Source of the DNA: Halorientalis marina
GTDB lineage: Archaea > Halobacteriota > Halobacteria > Halobacteriales > Haloarculaceae
Reading direction: 5' to 3'
DNA: 64,000 nucleotides
NCBI RefSeq assembly: GCF_023028345.1
Contig: NZ_CP095487.1
Span: forward strand, 806,001-870,000
Made by a program: the position numbers and the translations under genes. Positions within the stretch are counted from its first letter, which is position 1. Each line of letters opens with the position of its first letter. Below the pieces are notes generated by a model that did no database searches, was not told the origin of the DNA, and saw nothing but the letters and a program-made list of their open reading frames with translations. Positions 18,028-25,840 of this stretch are shown here, piece by piece.

Positions 18028-18975
18028 ATGGCTTCGAGCGAATGTACAACGAAGCGATTCGACGACCGCGAGACGCGTGACGAACAGATGCGAGCAACCA
18101 TCGACGAGTGGGTCGCGGACCTCACCGACCTCGTCGACGATGCACGAGCCAGCGAAGAGTTCCAGGAGTGGCTGGATGTCCAGAGTCGGTTTCACGACTA
18201 TTCGCATCGGAATACACTCCTGATCAAACAGCAGTGTCCGGAGGCGACGAAGGTTGCTGGCTACCGGACGTGGCAAGAGGAGTTCGACAGACACGTCCAG
18301 GAGGGCGAGTCGGCCATCTGGATCTGGGCACCGATCATCACGACGCGGTGTCCCGAATGTGAGAACGCGCCGTCGTATCACGACAAGATCGACTGTGACT
18401 ACGACGAGACACCACCGGAGGAATGGGACGAGGGCTTGGTCGGATTCAAACCCGCGCCGGTGTTTGACGTCTCCCAGACCGAGGGCGAGCCACTTCCCGA
18501 ACTCGATACTGACACCCACGGCGATGGGTCCGAGCTGGTCGATGCATTGCAGGCGGCTGCACCGACTCTCGATGTCGAGGTTCGGATCGTCGCTCAGTCC
18601 GACTGGTCCCATCCAGGTGCAAAGGGTGTCTGTAGTCAGGCAGTCCAGGACGAGCACCCGGTCGTGAAGGCAACGAACAGAGCAAACAGTGCCGATCTGG
18701 CGACGACGTTGATCCACGAGTACGCCCACGCGTTGTTGCACTTTCAGATGGACGACGACAGCGAACGGGCCAAACGCGAGGTCGAAGCTGAAGCAGTGGC
18801 GTACGTCGTCGGTCGGTACTTCGGACTCGATACGCGCAATGCGGCGTTCTACCTGGCGGCGTGGGCTGACGACGAGACAGACACCATCACTGACCGACTG
18901 CAGCGGATCAGTACGACGGCGACGACGATCATCGACGCAGTCACCGACCAACTGGGGGAACGCAGCACAATGTAG
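18028..18975 (+). CDS. ArdC-like ssDNA-binding / zinc metalloprotease antirestriction protein
   Basis: A 315-residue protein. Residues ~25-110 resemble the ArdC ssDNA-binding domain ('YSHRNTLLIKQQCPEATKVA', 'GYRTWQEEF'). The C-terminal half holds the zinc-protease helix LIHEYAHALLH (HExxH near residue 229) and a downstream Glu-rich 'EVEAEAVAYVVGRYFGLD', the third-ligand motif of the ImmA/IrrE/ArdC group. A small Cys cluster (CPECEN...C) lies between. ArdC proteins are carried by conjugative elements and protect incoming DNA from host restriction, so this fits an integrated mobile element. It carries hairpin leader copy 2. Confidence 0.85.
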   Translation: MASSECTTKRFDDRETRDEQMRATIDEWVADLTDLVDDARASEEFQEWLDVQSRFHDYSHRNTLLIKQQCPEATKVAGYRTWQEEFDRHVQEGESAIWIWAPIITTRCPECENAPSYHDKIDCDYDETPPEEWDEGLVGFKPAPVFDVSQTEGEPLPELDTDTHGDGSELVDALQAAAPTLDVEVRIVAQSDWSHPGAKGVCSQAVQDEHPVVKATNRANSADLATTLIHEYAHALLHFQMDDDSERAKREVEAEAVAYVVGRYFGLDTRNAAFYLAAWADDETDTITDRLQRISTTATTIIDAVTDQLGERSTM

Positions 18976-19289
18976 CGGCGGTCACCGTTCTCATGGTTTG
19001 AATACTGAGCAGCATTCACAGGCTGCCAAAGTACATTTCCGTGGGTGATTGATTTCGAGACTTCTAGCAAGTCATGCTGCGTTGAAAACGCGCATTCCTC
19101 ACTGCTTGTGTAGCGAGACCACGGAAACAGACCGGCCGAGACAGATTTTGGAGTACCCTCGATCACTGCGAAGACGGCAGACTGGATCCTGACCGGGGGT
19201 ATCGTGTCGAGATGACAGGCCAAGATCGGATTCCGACGACGACAAATTTTATGACGATCTCAGACAGACACTGACATAGACTGACGCCA
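18976..19289 (+). other. Intergenic region upstream of toxin-antitoxin pair
   Basis: No gene seen. TATA-like 'aaattttatg' near 19244-19253 could drive the winged-helix gene. Nothing else recognised. Confidence 0.5.
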
Positions 19290-19646
19290 ATGCCAATCAA
19301 GATCGATTCCAGCGGGGAGGACACGCCACCGGTCAAACCCGGCACGAACGCCCACGAACTGCTCACCGTGTTGCTCGACCATCCAGACATGGGGTTCAGT
19401 CCGAAGGAACTGACGGAACTCACCGATGTCCCCCATTCCAGTGTCCACAAGACCCTCTCTCGACTCCAGGAGAAGGACCTCGTTCGGAAGGTCGATTCCT
19501 ACTGGGCAGTCGCCGAGGACGTCGCGGCCTCGGAGATTGCGAACGTGGTGAGCCTCCAGCAGATCGAGGCCGAGTACGGTGAAGACGCCTACGGCGACGA
19601 TGACGAGTGGGCTGACGACGCGCCGGATCTGGGAGAGAACGCGTAG
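19290..19646 (+). CDS. Winged-helix (MarR/TrmB-like) antitoxin-type regulator
   Basis: A 118-residue protein with a winged-helix domain at residues ~20-75: 'MGFSPKELTELTDVPHSSVH' is a clear helix-turn-helix, then 'KTLSRLQEKDLVRKVDSYWA' forms the recognition helix and wing. The tail is very acidic ('YGDDDEWADDAPDLGENA'), as expected of an antitoxin that neutralises a basic toxin. The stop is one base before the start of the MazF-like gene, so the two form an operon; it probably represses its own promoter. Confidence 0.8.
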   Translation: MPIKIDSSGEDTPPVKPGTNAHELLTVLLDHPDMGFSPKELTELTDVPHSSVHKTLSRLQEKDLVRKVDSYWAVAEDVAASEIANVVSLQQIEAEYGEDAYGDDDEWADDAPDLGENA

Positions 19647-19647
19647 G

Positions 19648-19977
19648 ATGGCCTACGCACAGGGCAGTGTCGTCCTCGCACCAGCGACGTTCAAAAGCGG
19701 GGTCCGACCGTATCTCGTCGTGTCGAACCGGAACCGACCGTTCTTTGGCGACCGATATACGGTTGCGGTCATCACGTCGACCGAGCGGGAAACGGCAGTC
19801 GAACTGACGGCCGATTCGCTCACGGCGGGTGAACTGAAGACATATCCAAGTTACGTGAGTCCGTGGTCGCTGCACGTCTTTCCCCACCAAGAGGTCACCA
19901 AGCGCGTGGCGCAGGCCAACGACTCAACCATGACTGCGGTCGCAGACCGAATTCACGAACTGACCCGCGTTCTTTGA
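19648..19977 (+). CDS. MazF/PemK-family toxin
   Basis: A 109-residue protein starting at the ATG at 19648 (MAYAQGSVVLA), one base after the upstream stop; an open frame further upstream is not coding. The order 'GSVVLAPATF.SGVRPYLVVSNRNRPF', 'RYTVAVITSTERE' and 'YPSYVSPWSLHVFP' matches the SH3-like barrel of MazF/PemK RNases, including the Arg-Pro and Ser/Thr residues around the active site. These toxins cleave mRNA. With the winged-helix partner it makes a type II toxin-antitoxin pair that would stabilise the element. Confidence 0.82.
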   Translation: MAYAQGSVVLAPATFKSGVRPYLVVSNRNRPFFGDRYTVAVITSTERETAVELTADSLTAGELKTYPSYVSPWSLHVFPHQEVTKRVAQANDSTMTAVADRIHELTRVL

Positions 19978-20089
19978 GGAATGGATGCTCTGTACTGATC
20001 GGATTGAGGGCGAAGGATGGGTCTGAGAACCGTTGTATGACGGCCTAAGCATTCAGCTACGTATCCAACCTGATCGACTCTCGGCCACT

Positions 20090-20141
20090 TGTGTTTTTGT
20101 CTCCCCTCCAGGGGTGGAGGGAGCAATACCCTCCAGCAACG
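20090..20141 (+). promoter_or_regulatory. Leader hairpin, copy 3 of 6
   Basis: 'tgtttttg' then CTCC-C-CTCC (20101-20109) pairs with GGAG-GGAG (20116-20123), one bulged C, loop AGGGGT; 18 bases before the next ATG. This stem differs completely in sequence from copies 2 and 4 but has the same shape and loop. Confidence 0.7.
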
Positions 20142-20720
20142 ATGAGCTCGGAAGTTCCCGAATCCACGACCGATACGACAGACGCACAGACAGAACCAGA
20201 CACATCGGTGCCGACGCTGACGGTTGTCTCGACCGGCCCTGCGACGTTCACCCGGCAGGTGAGCGCCGACGGGACGGCGAGTATTCTCGCCGAACACGAC
20301 AGCGTCACGCTGCATATCGAACGGGAGATCCGGTCGGCTAATGCCTTCGAGTCAGTACTCGATCCCACGTTCAGGGGGAGTGGACCAGCTGTCTGTAAGC
20401 CTGTAATTGTCGACGATCTCCTCGCCGACCACGCGATGGATGGCTACCAGCGTGACGGACGTATCGACGACTGGTCGGTCGAACTCACTGGTACAGCCAC
20501 TGACTGGAAGCAACTGGCCCTTGACCTCGTACCCGACCTCCATCGGTGTGACACAGACGAAGCAGCCGCAGTCGCGCGACTCCGGAACCTCGCAGCGGAT
20601 GGCATCACGAACGATGGAGCCGTTCTCGCCGCACTCGACCTCGTCGACCAGCACGAGATCGATACCTATCGCAGCCGGCTGACCGAATTGTTGTCGGGCC
20701 CGGATGGTGAGACAGACTAA
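20142..20720 (+). CDS. Hypothetical protein of the integrated element
   Basis: A 192-residue acidic protein beginning at the ATG at 20142 (MSSEVPESTTD) behind leader hairpin copy 3. The first ~35 residues are Thr/Asp-rich and probably disordered; the rest is mixed alpha/beta ('LTVVSTGPATFTRQVSADG', 'TLHIEREIRS'). I recognise no family motif. It belongs to the same leader-marked gene set as the ArdC, TFB-like and SWIM genes and so is likely co-regulated with them. Confidence 0.7.
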   Translation: MSSEVPESTTDTTDAQTEPDTSVPTLTVVSTGPATFTRQVSADGTASILAEHDSVTLHIEREIRSANAFESVLDPTFRGSGPAVCKPVIVDDLLADHAMDGYQRDGRIDDWSVELTGTATDWKQLALDLVPDLHRCDTDEAAAVARLRNLAADGITNDGAVLAALDLVDQHEIDTYRSRLTELLSGPDGETD

Positions 20721-20759
20721 CCGATTTCCCGGCACTCGATCCGCTCGTCTTACGCATTA

Positions 20760-21239
20760 TCAGTCGAGTTTCCCCGATTTCGCTAGGAAACTCTTCAGCG
20801 CATTCGCATCGATGTCCTCGACGCCTTCTGGCGTACCAGGGATGTGGTTCCCGGTCAGGGGTGTCCATCCGTTATCGTACAAACGGAACGCGTAGTTCGT
20901 CTCCTCCCCACTGACTACGACACCTACAGGATCACCACCGTGTAAGTCCCCCGGAAGGGCCCCTTCGTACATCAACCGAATTGTCTCGTCGTCTTCTTTC
21001 TCTGTGAACGTCATCCCGAGCGACGAAAGGATACGTTCAACCGGCTCAGCTAACTCATCGCCCTCTAACGCATTCGCTATCTCTACAACGAGGAACGGAT
21101 CGTGGCGGTTCACAACGAATCCGAGTCCCTCTGCATCACCATCTTCGACGTGTTCTTTCGCCTCATCGAACGACGTTGGAGCATTCGGGTCGATCTCACG
21201 GGACTCGGTCGGAGCATGTGGGAATCGGTCGCCGGTCAT
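20760..21239 (-). CDS. Hypothetical acidic protein
   Basis: A 159-residue protein, strongly acidic, with haloarchaeal codon use. The middle ('VVNRHDPFLVVEIANALEGD', 'SSLGMTFTEKEDDETIRLMY') and a beta-rich stretch 'VGVVVSGEETNYAFRLYDNG' suggest a small alpha/beta domain; the C-terminus has 'GVEDIDANALKSFLAKSGKL'. No recognised motif. It is the only opposite-strand gene in the element and is convergent with the preceding gene, their stops about 40 bases apart. It has no hairpin leader. Confidence 0.65.
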   Translation of the reverse strand: MTGDRFPHAPTESREIDPNAPTSFDEAKEHVEDGDAEGLGFVVNRHDPFLVVEIANALEGDELAEPVERILSSLGMTFTEKEDDETIRLMYEGALPGDLHGGDPVGVVVSGEETNYAFRLYDNGWTPLTGNHIPGTPEGVEDIDANALKSFLAKSGKLD

Positions 21240-21598
21240 TGAACTTCTCCCCTCCCAACTTTCGACATGTTTCGATATCTTGTTTGCCCGCTCTTATTGA
21301 CATCTTCGCCTTTCCGTCGATCTTGCCAGTAGGGGTCGCTCGTTTGTTCCGCTCAACCTGGGCTACTTTACCAGCTTATCGGCGAGGATCTGTACCAGTC
21401 CGGCTTCGTCTCGCTCAGCCTCCGGGAACACAGACGCCGGATACTGCTGGAACGTCTGCATCCCTGTCTTGAACGTACCATCAGGACGCGACGGAGACTC
21501 TATTCGGTGCAATGCCACCGATAAGCTGCCGCTGACAGGGGTGCCAAATTCCGGACTCCAATATGCACAGTCGAACAAACTTCGCTGCAGTCGCGTGT
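21240..21598. other. Intergenic region, possible gene fragment
   Basis: No complete gene. On the minus strand about 21363-21480 there is a coding-like tail ('GMQTFQQYPASVFPEAERDE') without a credible start, perhaps a remnant. Confidence 0.3.
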
Positions 21599-21658
21599 TG
21601 GTTTGTTTGTGGCCCCAGAGGGGTGCGGGGCCACACGCAGTGGTCGCGCTGATTCGAG
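21599..21658 (+). promoter_or_regulatory. Leader hairpin, copy 4 of 6
   Basis: 'gtttgttt' then a perfect 8-bp stem GTGGCCCC (21609-21616) / GGGGCCAC (21627-21634) with loop agAGGGGTGc, 24 bases before the TFB-like ATG. Confidence 0.8.
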
Positions 21659-22249
21659 ATGGCAACGAGAGACATTTACACGGATGCATTCGACGAAGAA
21701 ACGACTGGCGAACTGTCGATCACGGATTGCCCGGACTGTGACAGCACACTCGTCACGGACGCCGGCGAAACGCGCTGTGAATCCTGTGGGTTGGTGATCG
21801 AGGCTGCACGACTTGATCGGCGGGGGCCGCGGGTATTCGACGACCAGGATTCGAACCGCAAACGGACGGAACAGCCACTGACAAATACGCGCCACGACCG
21901 CGGTCTCCCGACGGAGATCGGTCGTGATCGTGACGCCCGGGGCAACACACTCTCGGCGCGAAAACGACGACAACTGGCGCGGTTGCGACGCGAGCATCGC
22001 CGCGGGAGGTGGCAGTCGAAAGCCGAGCGGAATCTGGGGCATGGCTGTCCCGAAATCGCCCGCATGACCGCGGTGCTGGGCCTGGACCGGACCATCCGGG
22101 AACAGGTGTCGATGCTATTGGCTGTTGCCCCACATCAGCAGGGGATCGACGTCCAACTGGCTGATTTGGCTGCAGCAGCCGATGTCTGTCCAGCGACGGT
22201 CCGGAGGCACCGCGATGTGATTCGTGGGCGGTTCCTGGACACGAAATGA
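21659..22249 (+). CDS. Truncated TFB-like (TFIIB homologue) protein
   Basis: A 196-residue protein with the N-terminal half of transcription factor B: zinc ribbon C24-x2-C27 / C40-x2-C43 ('ITDCPDCDST', 'TRCESCGLVIEAARLDRRG'), followed by B-reader-like 'GPRVFDDQDSNRKR' and linker-like 'GLPTEIGRDRDARGNTLSAR'. Full TFBs are about 300 residues with two cyclin folds; here only ~90 residues follow, ending in a helix-turn-helix-like 'LADLAAAADVCPATVRRHRD'. It could recruit RNA polymerase without normal TBP contacts, acting as an element-specific factor or a dominant-negative TFB. The stop overlaps the next ATG (ATGA). Confidence 0.82.
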   Translation: MATRDIYTDAFDEETTGELSITDCPDCDSTLVTDAGETRCESCGLVIEAARLDRRGPRVFDDQDSNRKRTEQPLTNTRHDRGLPTEIGRDRDARGNTLSARKRRQLARLRREHRRGRWQSKAERNLGHGCPEIARMTAVLGLDRTIREQVSMLLAVAPHQQGIDVQLADLAAAADVCPATVRRHRDVIRGRFLDTK

Positions 22250-22395
22250 GGGGGTTCTGGTCGCGGGTCCTGCTCGGCACGGCGGGGCGGACGGTCGTCT
22301 TGGAGTGTCGTCGGTGTGGAACGCCGGTCGATGGGACGACCGAAACGTGTCCACAGTGTGGGTCGTCGGAGATCGCTCGCTACGAAATTCCCTGA
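22246..22395 (+). CDS. Small zinc-ribbon protein
   Basis: A 49-residue protein whose ATG overlaps the TFB-like stop. It has CRRC and CPQC pairs ('LECRRCGTPVDGTTETCPQC') and ends 'SSEIARYEIP'. A clear paralogue with the same layout lies at 25370-25525. Such one-ribbon proteins are frequent in haloarchaea and of unknown function; the overlap suggests a role linked to the TFB-like protein. Confidence 0.75.
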   Translation: MRGFWSRVLLGTAGRTVVLECRRCGTPVDGTTETCPQCGSSEIARYEIP

Positions 22396-22454
22396 TCGCC
22401 TGTCTCGTCCGATCAGGGAACTGGCCCGGAATGAACACAGCGGCGACCCCGCAG

Positions 22455-22506
22455 TGTTTGTGGTGCGCCCGAGGGGTGGGCGCACACAGTCGAGCGCCCT
22501 GATCGG
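22455..22506 (+). promoter_or_regulatory. Leader hairpin, copy 5 of 6
   Basis: 'tgtttgtg' then a perfect 8-bp stem GTGCGCCC (22463-22470) / GGGCGCAC (22478-22485) with loop GAGGGGT, 21 bases before the SWIM-gene ATG. Confidence 0.8.
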
Positions 22507-22935
22507 ATGAATCCCCTCGAACAACTGGAGTTCACGACTCGCGTCGCAAAGCGTGCCCAATACGAAGCCTTCGAGTTCGCCCTCACGCCGAAGGGCGTCA
22601 GTGTTCGCAACTGTAGCCACGCGAACCCTGCGGACCACGAATACCTCGTCACGATCTCCGACGGTCTTCCGTCGGCCTGTACGTGCCCGGCAGATGAGCG
22701 CTTCGACGGTGCCTGCAAACATCGGATCGCGGTCGCGATACGTGAACCACTCCTCGATGCAGCCCGCGCCGAGCAGATGGCGGCTGATGGTGGGACGGCA
22801 ACCTCGCCATCGGACGATGGGATGGATATGACTGATCCCGATGCATCCGATAATACCTGTGACTGCTCGGCTCTCTCCGACGACTTCCCGTGCTGGGAGT
22901 GTGTCCGAACCGGCCGTCGTTCGCTTCCAGACTGA
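22507..22935 (+). CDS. SWIM zinc-finger protein
   Basis: A 142-residue protein with a SWIM motif CxCx(n)CxH: 'ACTCPADERFDGACKHRIAV' near residues 57-76, preceded by the usual strand pair ('VRNCSHANPADHEYLVTISD'). SWIM domains bind DNA or protein. The C-terminal 50 residues are acidic and contain a second Cys group (CDCS...CWEC). Similar small SWIM proteins are common on haloarchaeal plasmids. It carries leader hairpin copy 5. Confidence 0.85.
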   Translation: MNPLEQLEFTTRVAKRAQYEAFEFALTPKGVSVRNCSHANPADHEYLVTISDGLPSACTCPADERFDGACKHRIAVAIREPLLDAARAEQMAADGGTATSPSDDGMDMTDPDASDNTCDCSALSDDFPCWECVRTGRRSLPD

Positions 22936-23172
22936 GTCGCTTCACAGAGATTACTTGTATTTCTGTCCAGTGTCAGCCATCCACCACTGAACAGTCGTTG
23001 CTGATCCAACTGCTATCTCTGTTACCGAGCGAACGCAGAGAGTCTGAAATTTCCGTGCACCGGGTGTACGGCTCTCGGAACCGGTATGAGCGGGCATCGA
23101 AACCGACACTAGACCGACTTCAGCAACTACTGTAAACTCGTGGGCCTCCACGCTGCTACCGCTGTAACGCAC

Positions 23173-23224
23173 GTTGGTTTTTTCGCGCCGGTAAGGGGTG
23201 GCGGCGCGAGCGTCGCCGGTCAGT
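23173..23224 (+). promoter_or_regulatory. Leader hairpin, copy 6 of 6
   Basis: 'ggtttttt' then a perfect 8-bp stem TCGCGCCG (23183-23190) / CGGCGCGA (23202-23209) with loop gtaAGGGGTGg, 15 bases before the ATG of the recombinase partner gene. Confidence 0.8.
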
Positions 23225-23692
23225 ATGGAACCAACACAATCTCCCGATCCGAACGACAGAATAGGCGTTTTCAAACAACTCGAAGACGTGCCCGCTGCGG
23301 TACGCCTTGAGCAGTATGAAACCGAGTACGAAGGTAATGATGTCTGGGGGACATTTCTCGTCACGGAACTGTTTCCGTCACACAACTCCTACCGAACGAA
23401 ACAGACGGGTCGTTTGGCGGGACGCCGGTGGAAAGACCACATCGAGAACCGGGAGCGACATCATGCACTCGCCCGCCCGGTCGATGTCGAAACGTGGTGT
23501 GAACGACTCCTCTCGGACGTGAACACGCGGACAGCGTACAAGACCTATTGGTCGAAGCTCGAACGGTTCTACACGTGGTTGCTCTGGCACACAGAGCATC
23601 CCCATCTCTACCATCCGGTCTTGATGGCAGCCGCCCAGTTCGAACACGCTGGCGAAGTGTGGACGACAAAGATCGAGGAGGCAGAAACATGA
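23225..23692 (+). CDS. Recombinase partner with SAM-like core-binding domain
   Basis: A 155-residue protein starting at the ATG at 23225 (MEPTQSPDPND) behind leader copy 6. The segment 'DVNTRTAYKTYWSKLERFYTW' is typical of the N-terminal core-binding (SAM-like) domain of tyrosine recombinases, but no catalytic domain follows. Its stop overlaps the ATG of the full tyrosine recombinase (ATGA). I infer that the two proteins assemble, the first contributing DNA arm or core binding. Confidence 0.75.
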   Translation: MEPTQSPDPNDRIGVFKQLEDVPAAVRLEQYETEYEGNDVWGTFLVTELFPSHNSYRTKQTGRLAGRRWKDHIENRERHHALARPVDVETWCERLLSDVNTRTAYKTYWSKLERFYTWLLWHTEHPHLYHPVLMAAAQFEHAGEVWTTKIEEAET

Positions 23693-24789
23693 CCGAGGAA
23701 CCAACTGTCGCCCGCGACGAGGTCGCCGCGGCGTTCGATCGATCGAACGATCCACTCGCGGCCCACGCAGAGACGTTCACGACACTCGATGTAGATCCGT
23801 TCGAGGTATTCACTACCGAGTCACTGTCGAGACGAGATGTGACGGACAAGACGGTCAATACCTACCAAATCGCGTTCCGTCACTGGAAGACACACATGGA
23901 AGAGAGTGGCCGGCACCCAGCCTGCCCTTCGGAGGAACACGTTGCTGGCTTCATCGATTATCTCTCGACAACCCAGGACAACCATCCACAGACGATCAAA
24001 GCAAAGCTTCGTCGGGTGAACGAAGCTTACGAGTTCTGGCAGAGCACCCCGGAATTCCCCCATCCCGGCGATTACAACCCATTCGATGTGGTTCGGCAGC
24101 GGGTTTCCTTCGATGATCCCGATCAGAAAGAACTGCCACCGCTCACGCAGGGGGAAATAACGACTGTACTGGAATCGATAACCCACAGACGAGATCAGTT
24201 ACTAATCCTCCTTCAGCTGAAACTCGGCCTGCGAGCCACGGAACTCTGTAACATTCGTCTGGAGGATCTCTCATTGATGGATTCGACGGTTCAGTCCTAC
24301 TACTCCGAACTTGGAACACAGGGGACGCTTGAGGGACGACCGAATACGATCTACGTTCCACACGATCGCGACGGGAACAAGTCAGGCCGCCCTCGTGTCC
24401 TCCCACTGGATGGAGAGGTTCGTTACTACCTGACGCGGTATCTTTACAGTCGACCTGATGTGGACGCAGGCTGGCTCTTTCTTTCGAAGGAGAATAACAA
24501 ACAACTCAACCAGGAAGATGTCACGAAGCTTTGGAAGGCAGCGTTTCACCCGATGTATGAGGAAACGAAATATCACCGACCGGTCACGAGCCACTTTGGA
24601 CGGCACTACTTCACGACGTATTGGCGGGTTGAACAGGAGTTATCGCGCCCCCTGTTGCAATACATGCGGGGCGACTCACCAGGTACTGAGTCAATATCCG
24701 ACAAGGCCGGTATCGATCACTACATCCATACCTACTATGAGGATATCGAAGAACCGTATCGGAACTGTATCTACGAATTCTTGAGGTAA
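23689..24789 (+). CDS. Tyrosine recombinase / integrase
   Basis: A 366-residue Xer-like recombinase. The core-binding domain spans ~50-130 ('KTVNTYQIAFRHWKTHMEES'). Catalytic features: Arg in 'LKLGLRATELCNIRLEDL', the box II His/Arg in 'VTSHFGRHYFTTYW', and a C-terminal 'IDHYIHTYYEDI' that supplies the tyrosine nucleophile. The start is the ATG at 23689 overlapping the partner gene. It is the last gene of the leader-marked element and, as in many integrated elements, the integrase lies next to a boundary: immediately downstream are truncated gene pieces. Confidence 0.88.
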   Translation: MTEEPTVARDEVAAAFDRSNDPLAAHAETFTTLDVDPFEVFTTESLSRRDVTDKTVNTYQIAFRHWKTHMEESGRHPACPSEEHVAGFIDYLSTTQDNHPQTIKAKLRRVNEAYEFWQSTPEFPHPGDYNPFDVVRQRVSFDDPDQKELPPLTQGEITTVLESITHRRDQLLILLQLKLGLRATELCNIRLEDLSLMDSTVQSYYSELGTQGTLEGRPNTIYVPHDRDGNKSGRPRVLPLDGEVRYYLTRYLYSRPDVDAGWLFLSKENNKQLNQEDVTKLWKAAFHPMYEETKYHRPVTSHFGRHYFTTYWRVEQELSRPLLQYMRGDSPGTESISDKAGIDHYIHTYYEDIEEPYRNCIYEFLR

Positions 24790-24867
24790 ATCCTGGCGCC
24801 CTGCTCGTCTAAAAGGTATAACTGATACTGGACAGGTGACCGCATGGGTGAAGACCACGTTAGATCT

Positions 24868-25017
24868 TATTGGCAGGTTCTTTGTGGCACGGTGTCGCTT
24901 CCAGTCGCCTCCGTGGTCCCTGGTCATCATCGAGATGCCCGTCTCGTGGGGGAGCCGAACCTCCCGAGAGCCCTCGTCGATGGAGATGGGGCGGTCGTCG
25001 TAGTCGACGAAGGGCAT
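24868..25017 (-). pseudogene. 5' fragment of a truncated gene
   Basis: From the ATG at 25017 about 50 codons have strong haloarchaeal codon bias ('MPFVDYDDRPISIDEGSREV'), then the bias collapses around 24868 and the frame runs into AT-rich sequence. This looks like the first part of a host gene cut off by the integrated element whose integrase ends at 24789. Product unknown. Confidence 0.4.
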
Positions 25018-25039
25018 GTGGGCGTTCCAAATCGAACGA

Positions 25040-25160
25040 CTACTATACTGAAAGCCAGAAGTTCGTCAAGGCGTGGTTCGATAGGAGCGTCGTCCCAACA
25101 GGTCAGAGCCGGAAACTCACTGCCAGAATATCCGATTACTTTTGACATCCAGTATAGTAG
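25040..25160. mobile_element. MITE-like element with 11-bp perfect terminal inverted repeats
   Basis: CTACTATACTG (25040-25050) is exactly inverted as CAGTATAGTAG (25150-25160), bounding 121 bases without a gene. The size and ends suggest a miniature transposable element or the fused ends of an insertion sequence. No target-site duplication is obvious. Confidence 0.45.
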
Positions 25161-25369
25161 AGTTGGAGGCTGCTGATGCAACCCTCAGTCAATTGTCCTG
25201 ACAGAATCACCCTGCTGAATATAGGGTTTTCACTGATCGGCGAAGTCATCTCGGCTACGGAGAATCGTGTTCCTGAGTCGAGGTAGATAGTGGATGAGAT
25301 CCGCCGGTTTGTGAGGATACCGACGAAGTCGCCATCATCGGTGCCGCGGATCACAAGTAACCCGACAAC

Positions 25370-25525
25370 CTATTCCGGAATCTCGTATCGAGAGAACTCG
25401 GTGTCCCCACAGTCTGGACATTCTTCGGTCTCCGCCGAGACGCTCGTTCCGCAGTTGCGACACTCGACGACTACGTTCGACCCGCCTCCGGGGAGTAATC
25501 GAGTGAGGACTGTGCGGACCCCCAT
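25370..25525 (-). CDS. Small zinc-ribbon protein
   Basis: A 51-residue protein from the ATG at 25525 (MGVRTVLTRLL). It has CRNC and CPDC pairs and the ending 'DTEFSRYEIPE', matching the 49-residue protein at 22246-22395 in length, motif spacing and termini. The frame stays open upstream of 25525, but that part lacks coding character. Function unknown. It is divergent from the other small zinc protein at 25688. Confidence 0.75.
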   Translation of the reverse strand: MGVRTVLTRLLPGGGSNVVVECRNCGTSVSAETEECPDCGDTEFSRYEIPE

Positions 25526-25687
25526 CGTCCTTTGAACTACAGGTGACAACGGATTAATTGTGGCGGAGACTTGTTCCAGCGGAAATCCTGTGTGCATCAC
25601 CGGCAATGCCGCCGAAAACTTACCTACGAGGACTTCACAGGTACGTACGGAAGGGAGCCTGTCACACGCTCCTTCCACCCCCTTTCC

Positions 25688-25840
25688 ATGAGCACCGATG
25701 AATCGTCTCTCGGTCGGTGTCCGGACTGTGGTGAGTCTATCCCCCAAGCGTGGCTACTGGTCGAGTACGAGAAGGACGACGGCACTGAAGGCCTGTGGGC
25801 CGAGTGTCCGGTGTGCGAAGACGTTGTAGCGCCGGAATAA
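25688..25840 (+). CDS. DUF7837-like putative zinc-binding protein
   Basis: A 50-residue protein from the ATG at 25688 (MSTDESSLG) with CPDC and CPVC pairs and the pattern 'SIPQAWLLVEYEKDDGTEGL', which I recognise as the haloarchaeal small zinc-binding family DUF7837. Role unknown. A start further upstream is open but lacks coding bias. Confidence 0.75.
   Translation: MSTDESSLGRCPDCGESIPQAWLLVEYEKDDGTEGLWAECPVCEDVVAPE

Larger units (their letters stand above)
24790..25369. other. Scar region beyond the integrase
   Basis: No intact gene. It holds a truncated reading frame (24868-25017) and a MITE-like inverted-repeat element (25040-25160), listed separately. The remainder up to 25369 shows no supportable gene. 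Confidence 0.5.

Noticed and set aside
17953..18951. Minus-strand frame opposite the ArdC-like gene
   Set aside because: Antisense of a protein with HExxH and ArdC features; the minus translation has no domain character.
24844..25176. + strand frame downstream of the integrase
   Set aside because: It reads through the opposite strand of a truncated gene and through the inverted-repeat element; composition is not coding.
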